Assembly: GCA_963210315.1 (NCBI GenBank)
Contig: OY723246.1
Span: 1,612,001 to 1,676,000 of the forward strand
Reading direction: 5' to 3'
Length of the DNA stretch: 64,000 nucleotides
Source: Rhynchopus euleeides
Taxonomy: Eukaryota > Euglenozoa > Diplonemea > Diplonemida > Diplonemidae
Made by a program: the position numbers and the translations under genes. Numbering within the stretch: the first letter of the stretch is position 1; every line of letters begins with the position of its first letter. This document shows, piece after piece, positions 30,634-41,368 of this stretch. Below the pieces are notes generated by a model that was not told the DNA's origin, made no database searches, and saw only the letters and a program-made list of their open reading frames with translations.

Positions 30634-31139
30634 AATCTCGAGGGTGTTCTACGCGGCTCCTGGAACTCACTTCCTTCTCAGGTGTTTCTGGGCATGGGGC
30701 AACCTTGCCCAGGTGTTTCTGGAGTCCCGCCCCACATGTCGTGCGTTCTTTCGTACGGTGTATAGTGAGTTCTGGCAATAATTTTTTGCTCGGTCAGCGC
30801 AGTGCCTCCAGTCCTGTCTCAGTAGCCACACAGAAAGGGGGACCAAAAAAAACTGGGGGGGGACCAAAAAGCGAGACCCCCCCCCCAGATTGCGTAGTTT
30901 GTGCGTAGTGAAAAAGGGGTAAATCAGGGGCACCAATTATGGAACGTAAATATTTTGGAACGCTGGTGGGTTGGCGTTCCAGATTTTTTTCGTTCCATAA
31001 TATTTACAGGGCTTTCTGCGACTCGGGGACTTGGACCAGGTGATCGGACGGCATACAGAGTCCCTGACGGGACCTACTCGTGCACTTTTCGCGCGATTCC
31101 TGACGCAAGCCGTCCTCACCACCGAGTCCCCAACTGGCC

Positions 31140-31329
31140 CTGAAAGCGCCCTATCACTTCACAGCTACAACCGCTCTGATGAATTTCCTTTTGTTTGTTG
31201 CGTTGACGCTTCTACACACAAAACCCTGAACTGATCACACCCTGAGCCTGATGAAGGGTGGGGTTAGTGTATAGAGCACGTTTGGTTGCAGCTGTGGTGG
31301 GGCGCTTTCCGCTCACACGAGTGTGCTTA
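31140..31329 (+). mobile_element. MITE family B, copy 2 (complete)
   Basis: Inserted in MITE D between CCCTG and TAAATATT. Imperfect inverted repeats: GCGCCCTATCACTTCACAGC on the left against GCGCCCCACCACAGCTGC read from the right near 31305. Other copies are 62-224 (+), 34640-34716 (-, partial) and 56285-56455 (-). No frame. Confidence 0.65.
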
Positions 31330-31493
31330 ATAAATATTATGGAACGTAAATATTATGGAACGGACCGGCCAAAAATGGGCCCGTTCCATAATATTTACGT
31401 TCCATAATATTTACGTATACGGTACATGTATTATACATGTATAATAGTTGACATGCAAGTATTATACATGTATAATACATGTACCGTATACGT

Positions 31494-31828
31494 AAATATT
31501 TTGGAACGTAAATATTATGGAACGTAAATATTATGGAACGTAAATATTTTGGAACGCTGGTGGGTTGGCGTTCCAGATTTTTTTCGTTCCATAATATTTA
31601 CAGGGCTTTCTGCGACTCGGGGACTTGGACCAGGTGATCGGACGGCATACAGAGTCCCTGACGGGACCTACTCGTGCACTTTTCGCGCGATTCCTGACGC
31701 AAGCCGTCCTCACCACCGAGTCCCCAACTGGCCCTGTAAATATTATGGAACGTAAATATTATGGAACGGACCGGCCAAAAATGGGCCCGTTCCATAATAT
31801 TTACGTTCCATAATATTTACGTATACGG
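31494..31828. mobile_element. MITE D, copy 3
   Basis: 335 bp with the same ends and TA on both sides (31492-31493 and 31829-31830). The empty site ACATGTATATACTTG is seen in F1 and F3. It is nearly identical to copies 1 and 4. Confidence 0.85.
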
Positions 31829-31874
31829 TATATACTTGTAGGTATACATGTAAAATTTACAAGATCCCACCGTG

Positions 31875-32211
31875 GGGGGTCAAATGGGGGGAACAAACAC
31901 GATTTTTCAAAAAACCGGCGCAGAGGCCCCAAACCCCCCGTAAACCCTCCACCGCCCGGGGGGGGGGGGAGGTTGGAATTGTCGAGAGCGAAGGCAAACA
32001 GATATCAGTTCTCCGAACACAACACCTTCTCGCGATGTTGGTCCTGTTTGTAGCCACTACACCGGATATGCTGTGCAAAGTGGTATGCACAACAGGAGGG
32101 GCGGGGGTGCAGCAGCTGTCTGTCAGGGGGCATCTTGGTCTGGGGGAGGGGGTCACCCAGGCTTTGAAACAGGCAGTGGACATACCAGGCAGCAGGCAGA
32201 AAGAGATGACA
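31875..32211. repeat. Spacer S, copy 2
   Basis: Nearly identical to 28630-28976 and contains a reverse copy of module P (about 31968-32065). Its repetition shows that F plus S was duplicated in tandem as a unit of about 1.03 kb. Confidence 0.75.
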
Positions 32212-32903
32212 CACGGTGGGATCTTGTAAATTTTACATGTATAACTACAAGTATAATACATGTATTATACATGTATAATACTTGCATGTCAACTATTATA
32301 CATGTATAATACATGTATATGCCTGAAATATACATGTAAAATACATGTATATCAAGTAAAAATACATGTATAATACTTGCATGTCAACTATTATACATGT
32401 ATTTTTACTTGATATACATGTATTTTACATGTATATTTCAGGCATTTACATGTATTTTACATGTATAATACTTGTCATGCAAGTATTATACATGTAAAAT
32501 ACTTGCATGACAAGTAAAATACTTGCATGCAAGTAAAATACATGTATTTTACTTGCATGCAAGTATTTTACTTGTCATGCAAGTATTATACATGTATTTT
32601 ACTTGTCATGCAAGTATTTTACTTGTATAATACTTGCATGACAAGTATTATACATGTAAAATACATGTAAATGCCTGAAATATACATGTAAAATACATGT
32701 ATATCAAGTAAAAATACAAGTATAATAGTTGACATGCAAGTATTATACTTGTATTTTTACTTGATATACATGTATTTTACATGTATATTTCAGGCATATA
32801 CATGTATTATACATGTATAATAGTTGACATGCAAGTATTATACATGTATAATACATGTATATACTTGTAGTTATACATGTAAAATTTACAAGATCCCACC
32901 GTG
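32212..32903. mobile_element. Foldback element F, copy 3 (uninterrupted)
   Basis: 692 bp, almost perfectly palindromic about position 32555 (CATGCAAGTAAAATACATG). It serves as the empty-site reference for the insertions in F1 and F2. It has no coding content: the apparent frames rich in Tyr, Met, Ile and Val come from the TACATGTA repeats. Confidence 0.85.
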
Positions 32904-33760
32904 CACTGGTGGGTCCCCCCCCCCCCATGGACAACAAAAAAGGGGGTGGTGGGGTTGGGTGATTCTTGTTGGTGTTGCTGGTGTGGTCATATAGGGGTTC
33001 TGTGCCAGGTCTGTGCCAGTTCTGGGGGCCCTGAAGGAATCCTTCGAGAAATGTACCCTGGGGAAATGGTAGCTAACTTGGCCCCAACATGGGGATGATC
33101 CTCGCAATCCTGAGGGCCTGGGGTCTCTTCAGCACCAAGTATGTGGGTTTGGCGTGTGTCGGGGACTGGGAGAGTTCACTTCTTGTGACAGGATCAGTCG
33201 GGCAGCCAACACCCACCCAGACCCAGCGGGACCCCCCAGACGGGTTTATTCGGAATCTGTGCGGATCGTAGTGGGGTCACTTTATTGGCGTAGGTGCCAC
33301 ACATCACCCCTGATATGTGGGTCTGGTTCCAAGGTGTGGGTGGACCAACACTGCCTCTGAGGTGACACCACAGGCCCTGGAAGGGCTCGAGTGGACTGTG
33401 CTGGGCTCTCGGTCGGTGGTGCACTGTGCAGTAGTCGGCACAGCCACGACCTAAAACCTCAAAGGCAGTGAGTCTGAGGAATCACACGTACACGGAATCT
33501 ACATGGAACCCGATTTTCAATCACCCCAACATCGGGTTTGCGTTCATTTGAATAATTGAACTCCGTGCAAGTCGTAGTGGGGTCACTTTTGCAGTGTAGG
33601 TGCCACACACCACCCCTGGAATGTTGTTTTGCTTCAGGTGTGGGGAAGTGAGTCGCTCCCGATTGGGCACGACAGACAGCCGTTATGGACTGCACCTTAG
33701 GTACCTGCCACCTACCCACTGACGTGACCCAGTAGTACCTCACCCTCGGGTTTTCCAACC
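32904..33760. other. Gene-free stretch with two H motifs
   Basis: H motifs at about 33251-33283 and 33557-33590, each followed by GTAGGTGCCACACA, CACCCCTG and GTGTGGG. The two halves therefore look like diverged copies of one repeat, related to the interior of element I. No gene. Confidence 0.5.
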
Positions 33761-35270
33761 CCTGTTAGGGTTGAATGGAGGGGACGGGCCAACGAGGTGT
33801 TGGGCCCGAGAAGCAAACATGATGTGCTTGAAAGAGGAAGGGCGAAAGAGTAAGGCCACCAATCTTGCCAAAGAGCTGCTTACTATCATTTTTGACACTG
33901 ACAGGGAGCCATGCTGCAGTAAAAAAAGATAATGATGTCGTCTGTGCGCCCAAATCCGGAAATAAAAACGCAATTCTCTGCGCCGTTTATCGAGCATCCC
34001 CCTTCTCCCCACCACACCCACGCACCCCCCCCTCTGCCGGTGTTAAAATAAAAAGCAAACAAAACATAAACAGAATAGATCGGAGGGAGCGGCTGTCGCT
34101 CATTCCCCCTCTCGGATGACTTCTCTGGGGCAACCTTTGTGTCAGTTTGCCATCTAGTTTGTTGGGGGAGGGGGGGGTGCAGGGGAGGGGAGCGGGGCGT
34201 GTGTGTGTGTCAGTGAATTTTCTCTGCACTTTGGAGTGAGGGCTGGGTGCAAATTGCAGCCGATATAATAAGCTCACCCGCCTCCCCGCCCCGGCGGTTT
34301 GACACGCAAGATACATAGATCATCTTGTGTGGAGCGCACCGAGATTCTTTTCACCGCCAGGGCAACCGGGTGGCTAGGGGCAACAGCACATCCTCCGGTC
34401 TCCGGGCATATATTTTCGTGTTTGCATTTGTCCTCTCATCACAAAGGCATGTCCAAACACGAGCTACCCGAAAAGGATCGCCGGGGTTCTTTTTTTGCTT
34501 TGTTTTGTCTCTCAATAAGGTACTTGCCAGGCGGAAATGCAGCGATAGGGGAAGTGCTAGGTGCTTGCCGTCACACACAGTCTTATGCGCCTGCCAATCA
34601 CACACCAACACTTCCGCAGGCAAAATATTTCTGTGCGCGCCGTGTAGAAGCGTCAACGCAACAAACAAAAGGAAATTCATCAGAGCGGTTGTAGCTGTGA
34701 AGTGATAGGGCGCTTTTGTGCAATAGTCAGACTGTACCGCCCTGCCCTCACACAAAAATAGGTATTTATTCAAGGGAAATAAAGTGACTTTATTTCACGG
34801 CTGGGGGTGTTTTGCACGAGTGGGTGTATTTCCCGAGCGAAGCGAGGGAAATACGGCCTCGAGTGCAAAACACCCCCAGTGAGTGAAATTACGTCCTTTA
34901 TTTGCCTTGGATACATGATTTTTATTAGTACGGATGATTTCACTTTATTCCGGTGTGAGTGCAGGTGCGGCTGCGCGATGTCCCCCATCTCGATGTTAAT
35001 CATGATTGGCTGAGTAAACGGCTGCGGCTGCGTTGAGGGTGGTGGGTTCTCGAAGAGCTTGTGGGTCTGCGTCCGCGCCACCCCCACTCCCTCCTCGTCA
35101 ATGTAACGGCCATCGAGGTCTTGTGGCTCTGGATGCTTCTCGCATACACATTGACCATGATAAGCTGCTTCCACCCGAGGTGCTTTAGAATTTGCGACGT
35201 GGAGACGTCAAAGAGGGTCGCTGTGTGGGCAAATATAAAGAATCCCACCAGGGAAATAAAGTGATTCCCT
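33761..35270. other. Gene-free stretch with B fragment and long hairpin
   Basis: A partial B element at 34640-34716 (-) and an imperfect hairpin at 34801-34880 (GGGGGTGTTTTGCAC pairing with GTGCAAAACACCCCC, inner arm GTATTTCCC with GGGAAATAC, loop GAGCGAAGCGAG). GGGAAATAAAGTGA occurs at 34779 and again at 35250. Short - strand frames near 34900-35250 have protein-like patches (DLDGRYIDEEGVGVARTQTH) and could be gene remains, but I recognise none. Confidence 0.4.
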
Positions 35271-35272
35271 AC

Positions 35273-35297
35273 AGGGGGGGGGCGAATAGTATTACCT
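35273..35297. repeat. J/K-type element end
   Basis: TACAGGGGGGGG followed by CGAATAGTATTAC is the same left end as elements J and K. It breaks off into element I, as the right end of K does at 22671. Confidence 0.55.
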
Positions 35298-35857
35298 AAA
35301 GGGGGGTCACAGCTATTGTTTACCTGGCTTCATGTAAATAGTAGATGTGCATGTAAATAATAGCTGTGAATAATATTCACTGTAAACAATACGTGTAAAT
35401 GATTTTACACGCACGTACTGTTTACATAGTTCAGCGATTTTTTTTCGAAACCTGTGCGGAATCGCGATTTTCCACTTCCATTGTCCTTTTCGGACTCCGT
35501 GCGGATCGTAGTGGGGTCATTTTGGTGGTATCGGTGCCAAGATTCATCCATGAAATGTTGGTCTGATTCAGTGACTGGGAGGCAGCTAGCCCACCACACC
35601 ACCCACCCAGGCGGGACCCCCTCACCGGGCTTTCCAAACCCGGTTCTTTTAAACGTTTGGAACCTGCGCGGATCCTGGTGGGGTCACTTTGGTGACAGAG
35701 GCACCAAGTCTCACTCCTCAGAGCACCTTGGAAATATTTTTGAACCCCCCGAAAAATAAAATAATTGCACGTAAATAATAATCGGATGTAAACAATACAT
35801 GTAAATAATTTTATGTAAACAATACCTGTAGGTAAACAATAGTCGTGAGGGGGGTTT
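35298..35857. mobile_element. Element I, copy 2
   Basis: From AAAGGGGGGTCACAGCTATT to GTCGTGAGGGGGGTTT. Inside the outermost bases the ends are inverted repeats (TCAC, then CTATTGTTTACC). The outermost nine are AAAGGGGGG against AAACCCCCC. It contains two H motifs (35494 and 35662) and several GTAAACAATA repeats. It runs directly into the telomere-like array. Confidence 0.6.
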
Positions 35858-38800
35858 AGGGTTAACCCTAGACCCAACCCAACCCTAGGGTTAGGGTTCG
35901 GGTTAACCCTATACCCTACCCAACCCTAGGGTTAGGGTCAGGGTTAACCCTAGACCCAACCCAACCCTAGGGTTAGGGTTAGGGTTAACCCTATACCCAA
36001 CCCAACCCTAGGGTTAGGGTTAACCCAACCCAACCCTAGGGTTAGGGTTAACCCAACCCGACCCTAGGGTTAGGGTTAACCCTACACCCTACCCAACCCT
36101 AGGGTTAGGGTCAGGGTTAACCCTAGACCCAACCCAACCCTAGGGTTAGGGTTGGGGTTAACCCTATACCCTACCCAACCCTAGGGTTAGGGTCAGGGTT
36201 AACCCTAGACCCAACCCAACCCTAGGGTTAGGGTTAACCCTATACCCCACCCAACCCTAGGGTTAGGGTTAGGGTTAACCCTATACCCAACCCTACCCTA
36301 GGGTTAGGGTTAGGGTTAACCCAAGACCCAACCCTACCCTAGGGTTAGGGTTAACCCTATACCCTACCCAACCCTAGGGTTAGGGTTGGGGTTAACCCTA
36401 TACCCTACCCTCACCCTAGGGTTAGGGTTAACCCTATACCCAACCCAACCCTAGGGTTAGGGTTAACCCAAGACCCAACCCTACCCTAGGGTTAGGGTTA
36501 GGGTTAACCCTATACACAACCCAACCCTAGGGTTAGGGTTAACCCTATACCCTACCCAACCCGAGGGTTAGGGTTGGGGGTTAACCCAAGACCCTGCCCG
36601 ACCCTAGGGTTAGGGTTCACCCTAGACCCAACCCTACCCTAGGGTTCGGGTTTGGGTCAGGGTGAACCCTAGACCCGACCCAACCCTCGGATCAGGGTTG
36701 GGGTTAACCCTATACCCTACCCTAACCCTAGGGTAGGGTCTAGGGTCAACCCTGACCCTAACCCTAGGGTTGGGTCAAGGGTTAACCCTAACCCTAGGGT
36801 TGGGTAGGGTCTAGGGTTTACCCTGACCCTAACCCTAGGGTTAGGGTAGGGTCTAGGGTCAACCCTGACCCTAACCCTAGGGTTGGGTAGGGTCCAGGGT
36901 TAACCCTAACCCTAACCCGAGGGTTGGGTAGGGTCTAGGGTCAACCCTGACCCTAACCCGAGGGTTGGGTAGGGTCTAGGGTTAACCCTAACCCTAACCC
37001 TAGGGTTGGGTCAAGGGTTAACCCTAACCCTAACCCTAGGGTTAGGGTAGGGTCTAGGGTTAACCCTGACCCTAACCCTAGGGTTGGGTCAAGGGTTAAC
37101 CCTAACCCTAACCCTAGGGTTGGGTAGGGTCTAGGGTCAACCCTGACCCTAACCCTAGGGTTGGGTCAAGGGTTAACCCTAACCCTAACCCTAGGGTTGG
37201 GTAGGGTCTGGGGTCAACCCTGACCCTAACCCTAGGGTTGGGTCAAGGGTTAACCCTAACCCTAACCCTAGGGTTAGGGTAGGGTCTAGGGTTAACCCTG
37301 ACCCTAACCCTAGGGTTGGGTAGGGTCTAGGGTCAACCCTGACCCTAACCCGAGGGTTCGGTAGGGTCTAGGGTTAACCCTAACCCTAACCCTAGGGTTG
37401 GGTCAAGGGTTAACCCTAACCCTAACCCTAGGGTTAGGGTAGGGTCTAGGGTTAACCCTGACCCTAACCCTAGGGTTAGGGTAGGGTCTAGGGTCAACCC
37501 TAACCCTAACCCTAGGGTTGGGTCAAGGGTTAACCCTAACCCTAACCCTAGGGTTGGGTAGGGTCTGGGGTCAACCCTGACCCTAACCCTAGGGTTGGGT
37601 CAAGGGTTAACCCTAACCCTAACCCTAGGGTTAGGGTAGGGTCTAGGGTTAACCCTGACCCTAACCCTAGGGTTGGGTAGGGTCTAGGGTCAACCCTGAC
37701 CCTAACCCGAGGGTTCGGTAGGGTCTAGGGTTAACCCTAACCCTAACCCTAGGGTTGGGTCAAGGGTTAACCCTAACCCTAACCCTAGGGTTAGGGTAGG
37801 GTCTAGGGTTAACCCTGACCCTAACCCTAGGGTTAGGGTAGGGTCTAGGGTCAACCCTAACCCTAACCCTAGGGTTGGGTCAAGGGTTAACCCTAACCCT
37901 AACCCTAGGGTTGGGTAGGGTCTGGGGTCAACCCTGACCCTAACCCTAGGGTTGGGTCAAGGGTTAACCCTAACCCTAACCCTAGGGTTAGGGTAGGGTC
38001 TAGGGTTAACCCTGACCCTAACCCTAGGGTTAGGGTAGGGTCTAGGGTCAACCCTAACCCTATCCCTAGGGTTGGGTCAAGGGTTAACCCTAACCCTAAC
38101 CCTAGGGTTGGGTAGGGTCTGGGGTCAACCCTGACCCTAACCCTAGGGTTGGGTCAAGGGTTAACCCTGACCCTAACCCTAGGGTTAGGGTAGGGTCTAG
38201 GGTCAACCCTAACCCTAACCCTAGGGTTGGGTCAAGGGTTAACCCTAACCCTAACCCTAGGGTTAGGGTAGGGTCTAGGGTTAACCCTGACCCTAACCCT
38301 AGGGTTGGGTCAAGGGTTAACCCTAACCCTAACCCTAGGGTTGGGTAGGGTCTGGGGTCAACCCTGACCCTAACCCTAGGGTTGGGTCAAGGGTTTACCC
38401 TAACCCTAACCCTAGGGTTGGGTAGGGTCTGGGGTCAACCCTGACCCTAACCCTAGGGTTGGGTCAAGGGTTAACCCTAACCCTAACCCTAGGGTTAGGG
38501 TAGGGTCTAGGGTCAACCCTAACCCTATCCCTAGGGTTGGGTCAAGGGTTAACCCTAACCCTAACCCTAGGGTTGGGTAGGGTCTGGGGTCAACCCTGAC
38601 CCTAACCCTAGGGTTGGGTCAAGGGTTTACCCTAACCCTAACCCTAGGGTTGGGTAGGGTCTGGGGTCAACCCTGACCCTAACCCTAGGGTTAGGGTAGG
38701 GTCTAGGGGTTTACCCTGACCCTAACCCTAGGGTTGGGTAGGGTCTAGGGTCAACCCTGACCCTAACCCGAGGGTTGGGTTGGGTCTAGGATCAACCCTG

Positions 38801-38955
38801 GCCCTGACCCCTGGGTTGGGTAGGGTCGTGTTGGGTCGGGTTATGGGTACCCAACCCTCACCCTAGGGTAGGGTTGGGTCGGGTTGTGGGTACCCCCGAC
38901 GTGCTGTAGGGTAGGGTAGGGTAGGGTAGGGTAGGGTAGGGTAGGGTAGGGTAGG
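35858..38955. repeat. Interstitial telomere-like satellite, strand-alternating
   Basis: About 3.1 kb of TTAGGG/CCCTAA variants that switch strand every 20 to 40 bases (for example CCCTAACCCTAGGGTTGGGT), so the array is full of short palindromes. Basic periods of about 30, 47 and 77 bp are visible. A 357-bp higher-order repeat is exact for the rare CGAGGGTTCG variant (37351 and 37708) and for TCTGGGG (37207, 37564, 37921). The last part, 38907-38955, is pure TAGGG. No gene. Confidence 0.9.
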
Positions 38956-39624
38956 GCCCCCCCCCCCCCCCTCCGGCCCAACGTTAAGTCCGGCCCCAGA
39001 ATTAGCCAGAGGCCTGCGCCCCCCCCCCCCCCTTTTTTTTGTTTCTTTTTGTTGCCCCCATATCAGCGCTGCACACCCTACCCACCCACCCCTCTCCTCC
39101 ACTATATATGGACCCGCAAATGCACAGATGGCACAGAATGGACCCGCTGTGGCGGGGGGACGGATGTTCTTCACCATGGCCTCGCCCTTGGTACTTTTTC
39201 TTCGGCACAAGTTCGGTGGATTCTTCACCTCTACTAAAAAGGATGTTGCCGATGTTTTGGCACCGTGGCGGAAGATCCCCCCGGCCCCCGCCCACCCACC
39301 CTCGAGCAGGGCTTCTGTTGTGGAGTTTTAAAACAAAGGTGGCGATCGTGCTCCATGATGTACCACCAGTTGTCAAGAATTGAAAAGAAGGGAGGGGGGA
39401 TGGGGGGGTGGGGGGGGGGGGGGGTGGGACATGAGGGCTGCAATGTGGCAGGTTCCTTTTTTTTTTGCCAGGCGCCAAAACAAAATTGAAACAGACTCCG
39501 ACACGGCAGGAAGGGATGCGAGCTTTGCCGATGCGAACCCTCTCTGTCACCCGCACACACACACACCCCACCCCCCACCCCACTCGATCCGACCCCTCCC
39601 CACCGAAGTATCCATTTCCTGCCT
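38956..39624. other. Gene-free stretch between satellite and gene A
   Basis: C runs at about 38957 and 39020 and G runs at about 39397-39425. A + strand frame from 39164 (SPLVLFLRHKFGGFF) is short and unsupported. It may hold the promoter of the following gene, but no core element can be named. Confidence 0.4.
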
Positions 39625-39738
39625 TTGGGGGGTCTTCGCTGGTCGTTATCCTTCGTCAATCTTCGTCAGTTTTCAGCCAATTCAACGGGAAGTGCATTAA
39701 AATGCACTGACGACCACCCCGTAGCGAAGACCCCCTTT
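39625..39738. mobile_element. MITE family Q, copy 1
   Basis: About 115 bp with inverted ends GGGGTCTTCGC and GCGAAGACCCC. It is closely matched by 51625-51733, and both contain TTTTCAGCCA and AATGCACTGACGACC. It lies just upstream of module P and gene A. Confidence 0.65.
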
Positions 39739-39785
39739 GAAAGTTTGTTGATGACATTTTTTGAACCAACTTCCTACCTTCGTCG

Positions 39786-39880
39786 TGGCTACAAAAAAAA
39801 GGACAGCCATTGCGAGAAGGTAATGGGAGGCTTCCCATTTGCTTTCACTCTCGACAATCAAAAACCCCCCCCCCCCCACC
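39786..39880 (+). repeat. Module P, copy 1, in the 5' leader of gene A
   Basis: GGCTACAAAA, GGACAGCCATTGCGAGAAGG and CTTTCACTCTCGACAATC, then a C run. The same module stands before the USP32-like gene (41918-42013) and, reversed, in both S spacers. It is followed by a pyrimidine-rich stretch and ACGCAG at 39907-39912, a likely 3' splice site ahead of the start codon. Confidence 0.6.
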
Positions 39881-39944
39881 CCTCTACTCCACCCCACCCG
39901 CAACTCACGCAGGCCCTGGGAGGTTGCTGCCTCCCTCGGGACAG

Positions 39945-41253
39945 ATGCAGGGCCTGCAGAGCCCCCTGCGGGTGTCGGCCGCAATGCGGGCCCCTGTGCT
40001 GTGCGGCGGGATGACGGTGCAGCGCAGACAGGCAGCTCGGCAGCAGCAGCGGGGCCTGTCGGTGGCGGCCCGCCTTGCGGGGTCCTCGCGGTGGAGGCAC
40101 ACTCCCCGCCGGAGTTATGCAAGCAGCGCTGCCAGCTCCAGCCACGAGCTGCCGGAGGCGCAACCTACAGAGGGGGCCAAGAGCGCCTCTGGGGCGGGTG
40201 GGGAGGAAGACCCTGCTGGGGCGGCACCCACGCAGTCGACTGCCGTGTCGCCCAGCACCGGGCCTGGCGTGGGGGGGCAGGACATCGTCGTTCGTGACGG
40301 GGAGGGGGAGGAGGAGGAGGAGATGCGCCTCACTGTTGACCCGAACACTGCGCATACAAAACAGGTTGCGGCATACGCAGAGTACAAGGAGTATGCATGT
40401 TGGGGGGGGGGGGGTGGCAAGGGGGGGGGGGGGGGGGGCGGGGGTGGGCCTGCATCCATCCCACACGCACGGCATGGTTGCAACTTGTGCATCACACACG
40501 ACACGCTCTGCAGATACATGAAGTCGTTGCAGTCCGAAGACCGCATGGACCGGCGGCGGGCCCTGATTGCACAGATGTCGGATGCTGAGCTTCTGCGCCG
40601 CACGCAGAGGTACGGTGCCTGGGGTGATATGATCACGCTGAACCCAGAGAACCGGTGGGTGGGCATGGTTCAGGAGATCCGGGTCCCATCTCGGTTCCGC
40701 ACGGTGCGTGCCACCACCACCCGCGTGTTCGCGCACGGGCTGTCTGTCTTCCTCGGGATGTACCTGACCCTCCTCCTGCTGGTATGGCATAACCGCGGCG
40801 TGCATCTGCATCTGTCCCGAAGCCTCCTGCATCACGGCTTCAGTACAGTGTTTGGGTCAGTGGAGAAGGGGGGGTCTGTATATAGCCACGATATGTGCCC
40901 CCACCCACCCCCCCAGCTGTGTTCTGTGCTCCGCGTAGCCCACACTCTTCCCCCCCCCCCCCCCCCGTTTGCAGGCAAGCAAGTGGACTGATGCTTTGAA
41001 CTACACGTCGCAGTATTACATCGACCGGGCTGACCTGTCCCCCTCTCTGCGTGGGTTTGGGTACGACGGCGGGGAGATGTCCTATGAGCTGGGGATGCTG
41101 CATTATATGCCTTCGGCACTCGTCGAGGGTGAGCCGGACCTCCAGGAAGAACGCCCCCCTATGTTTCGCTTCTCGCGCATCCTCGACGAGTTCCGCAACG
41201 CCTCCAAAGCAGCAGAGCTGCGAGAAACAGCGAAAGCTGCTGCAGAGGAGTGA
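39945..41253 (+). CDS. Probable mitochondrial single-pass membrane protein, 3 exons
   Basis: Exons 39945-40390, 40514-40877 and 40975-41253 give 362 residues. Intron 1 starts GTATGC and ends CTGCAG. Intron 2 starts GTATAT and ends TTGCAG after a long C tract; a GTG donor at 40848 is the alternative. Splicing gives AEYKEYMKSLQSED across the first junction. The first 60 residues are rich in Arg, Ala and Ser and nearly free of acidic residues, with RRSYASS resembling a presequence cleavage site. A Glu-rich linker follows (GEGEEEEE), then a basic helical part, one membrane segment at about 219-240 (LGMYLTLLLLVW), and a soluble C-terminus ending ETAKAAAEE. Family not recognised. Mitochondrial inner-membrane location is inferred. 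AATAAA lies 110 bp after the stop. Confidence 0.75.
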
Positions 41254-41362
41254 CACGCTGCCGCCAGCCACACCCAGCCTGCCGCTCAGCTCTGCCGGAG
41301 TCAGCATCGCGAGTCAGAAGTGGCACTGCGATCTTCTTTTCGGGGCGCCGTGAGTGTGTTTC

Positions 41363-41368
41363 AATAAA
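41363..41368 (+). terminator. AATAAA polyadenylation signal after gene A
   Basis: AATAAA in TTTCAATAAAACACC, 110 bp past the stop codon of gene A. This is the usual eukaryotic signal and spacing. The other two genes show no equally clear signal downstream. Confidence 0.5.

Larger units (their letters stand above)
29943..30936. mobile_element. Element E, about 1 kb, TTGGTGCCCCTGA ends
   Basis: 13-bp inverted ends TTGGTGCCCCTGA with TTA on both sides. An alternative reading is 12-bp ends with ATTAT on both sides. Just inside each end is ATTGCGTAGTTTGTGCGTAG in the same direction. The interior is more protein-like than its neighbours, with two - strand frames listed separately. No transposase. 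Confidence 0.65.
29893..31422. mobile_element. MITE D, copy 2, carrying element E and MITE B
   Basis: Left end at 29893 and right end at 31422, with TA outside each. Element E (29943-30936) lies in its left sub-terminal repeats and a B element (31140-31329) in its right part. Without them it would be a normal copy of about 345 bp. The order of events is F, then D, then E and B. Confidence 0.8.
28977..31874. mobile_element. Foldback element F, copy 2 (three MITE D insertions)
   Basis: The same ends as F1 and F3. It is expanded from about 690 bp to 2.9 kb by MITE D copies at 29468-29812, 29893-31422 and 31494-31828. Each lies between TA dinucleotides, and F3 shows the empty sites. Confidence 0.8.

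Noticed and set aside
34770-35174. 134-codon - strand frame with a protein-like patch
   Set aside because: It starts and ends without supporting signals, overlaps the hairpin at 34801-34880, and matches no family I know. At most a gene remnant.
39128-39331. Possible small protein or first exon upstream of gene A
   Set aside because: Only 67 codons, no recognisable domain, and no splice signal linking it in frame to the exon at 39945.
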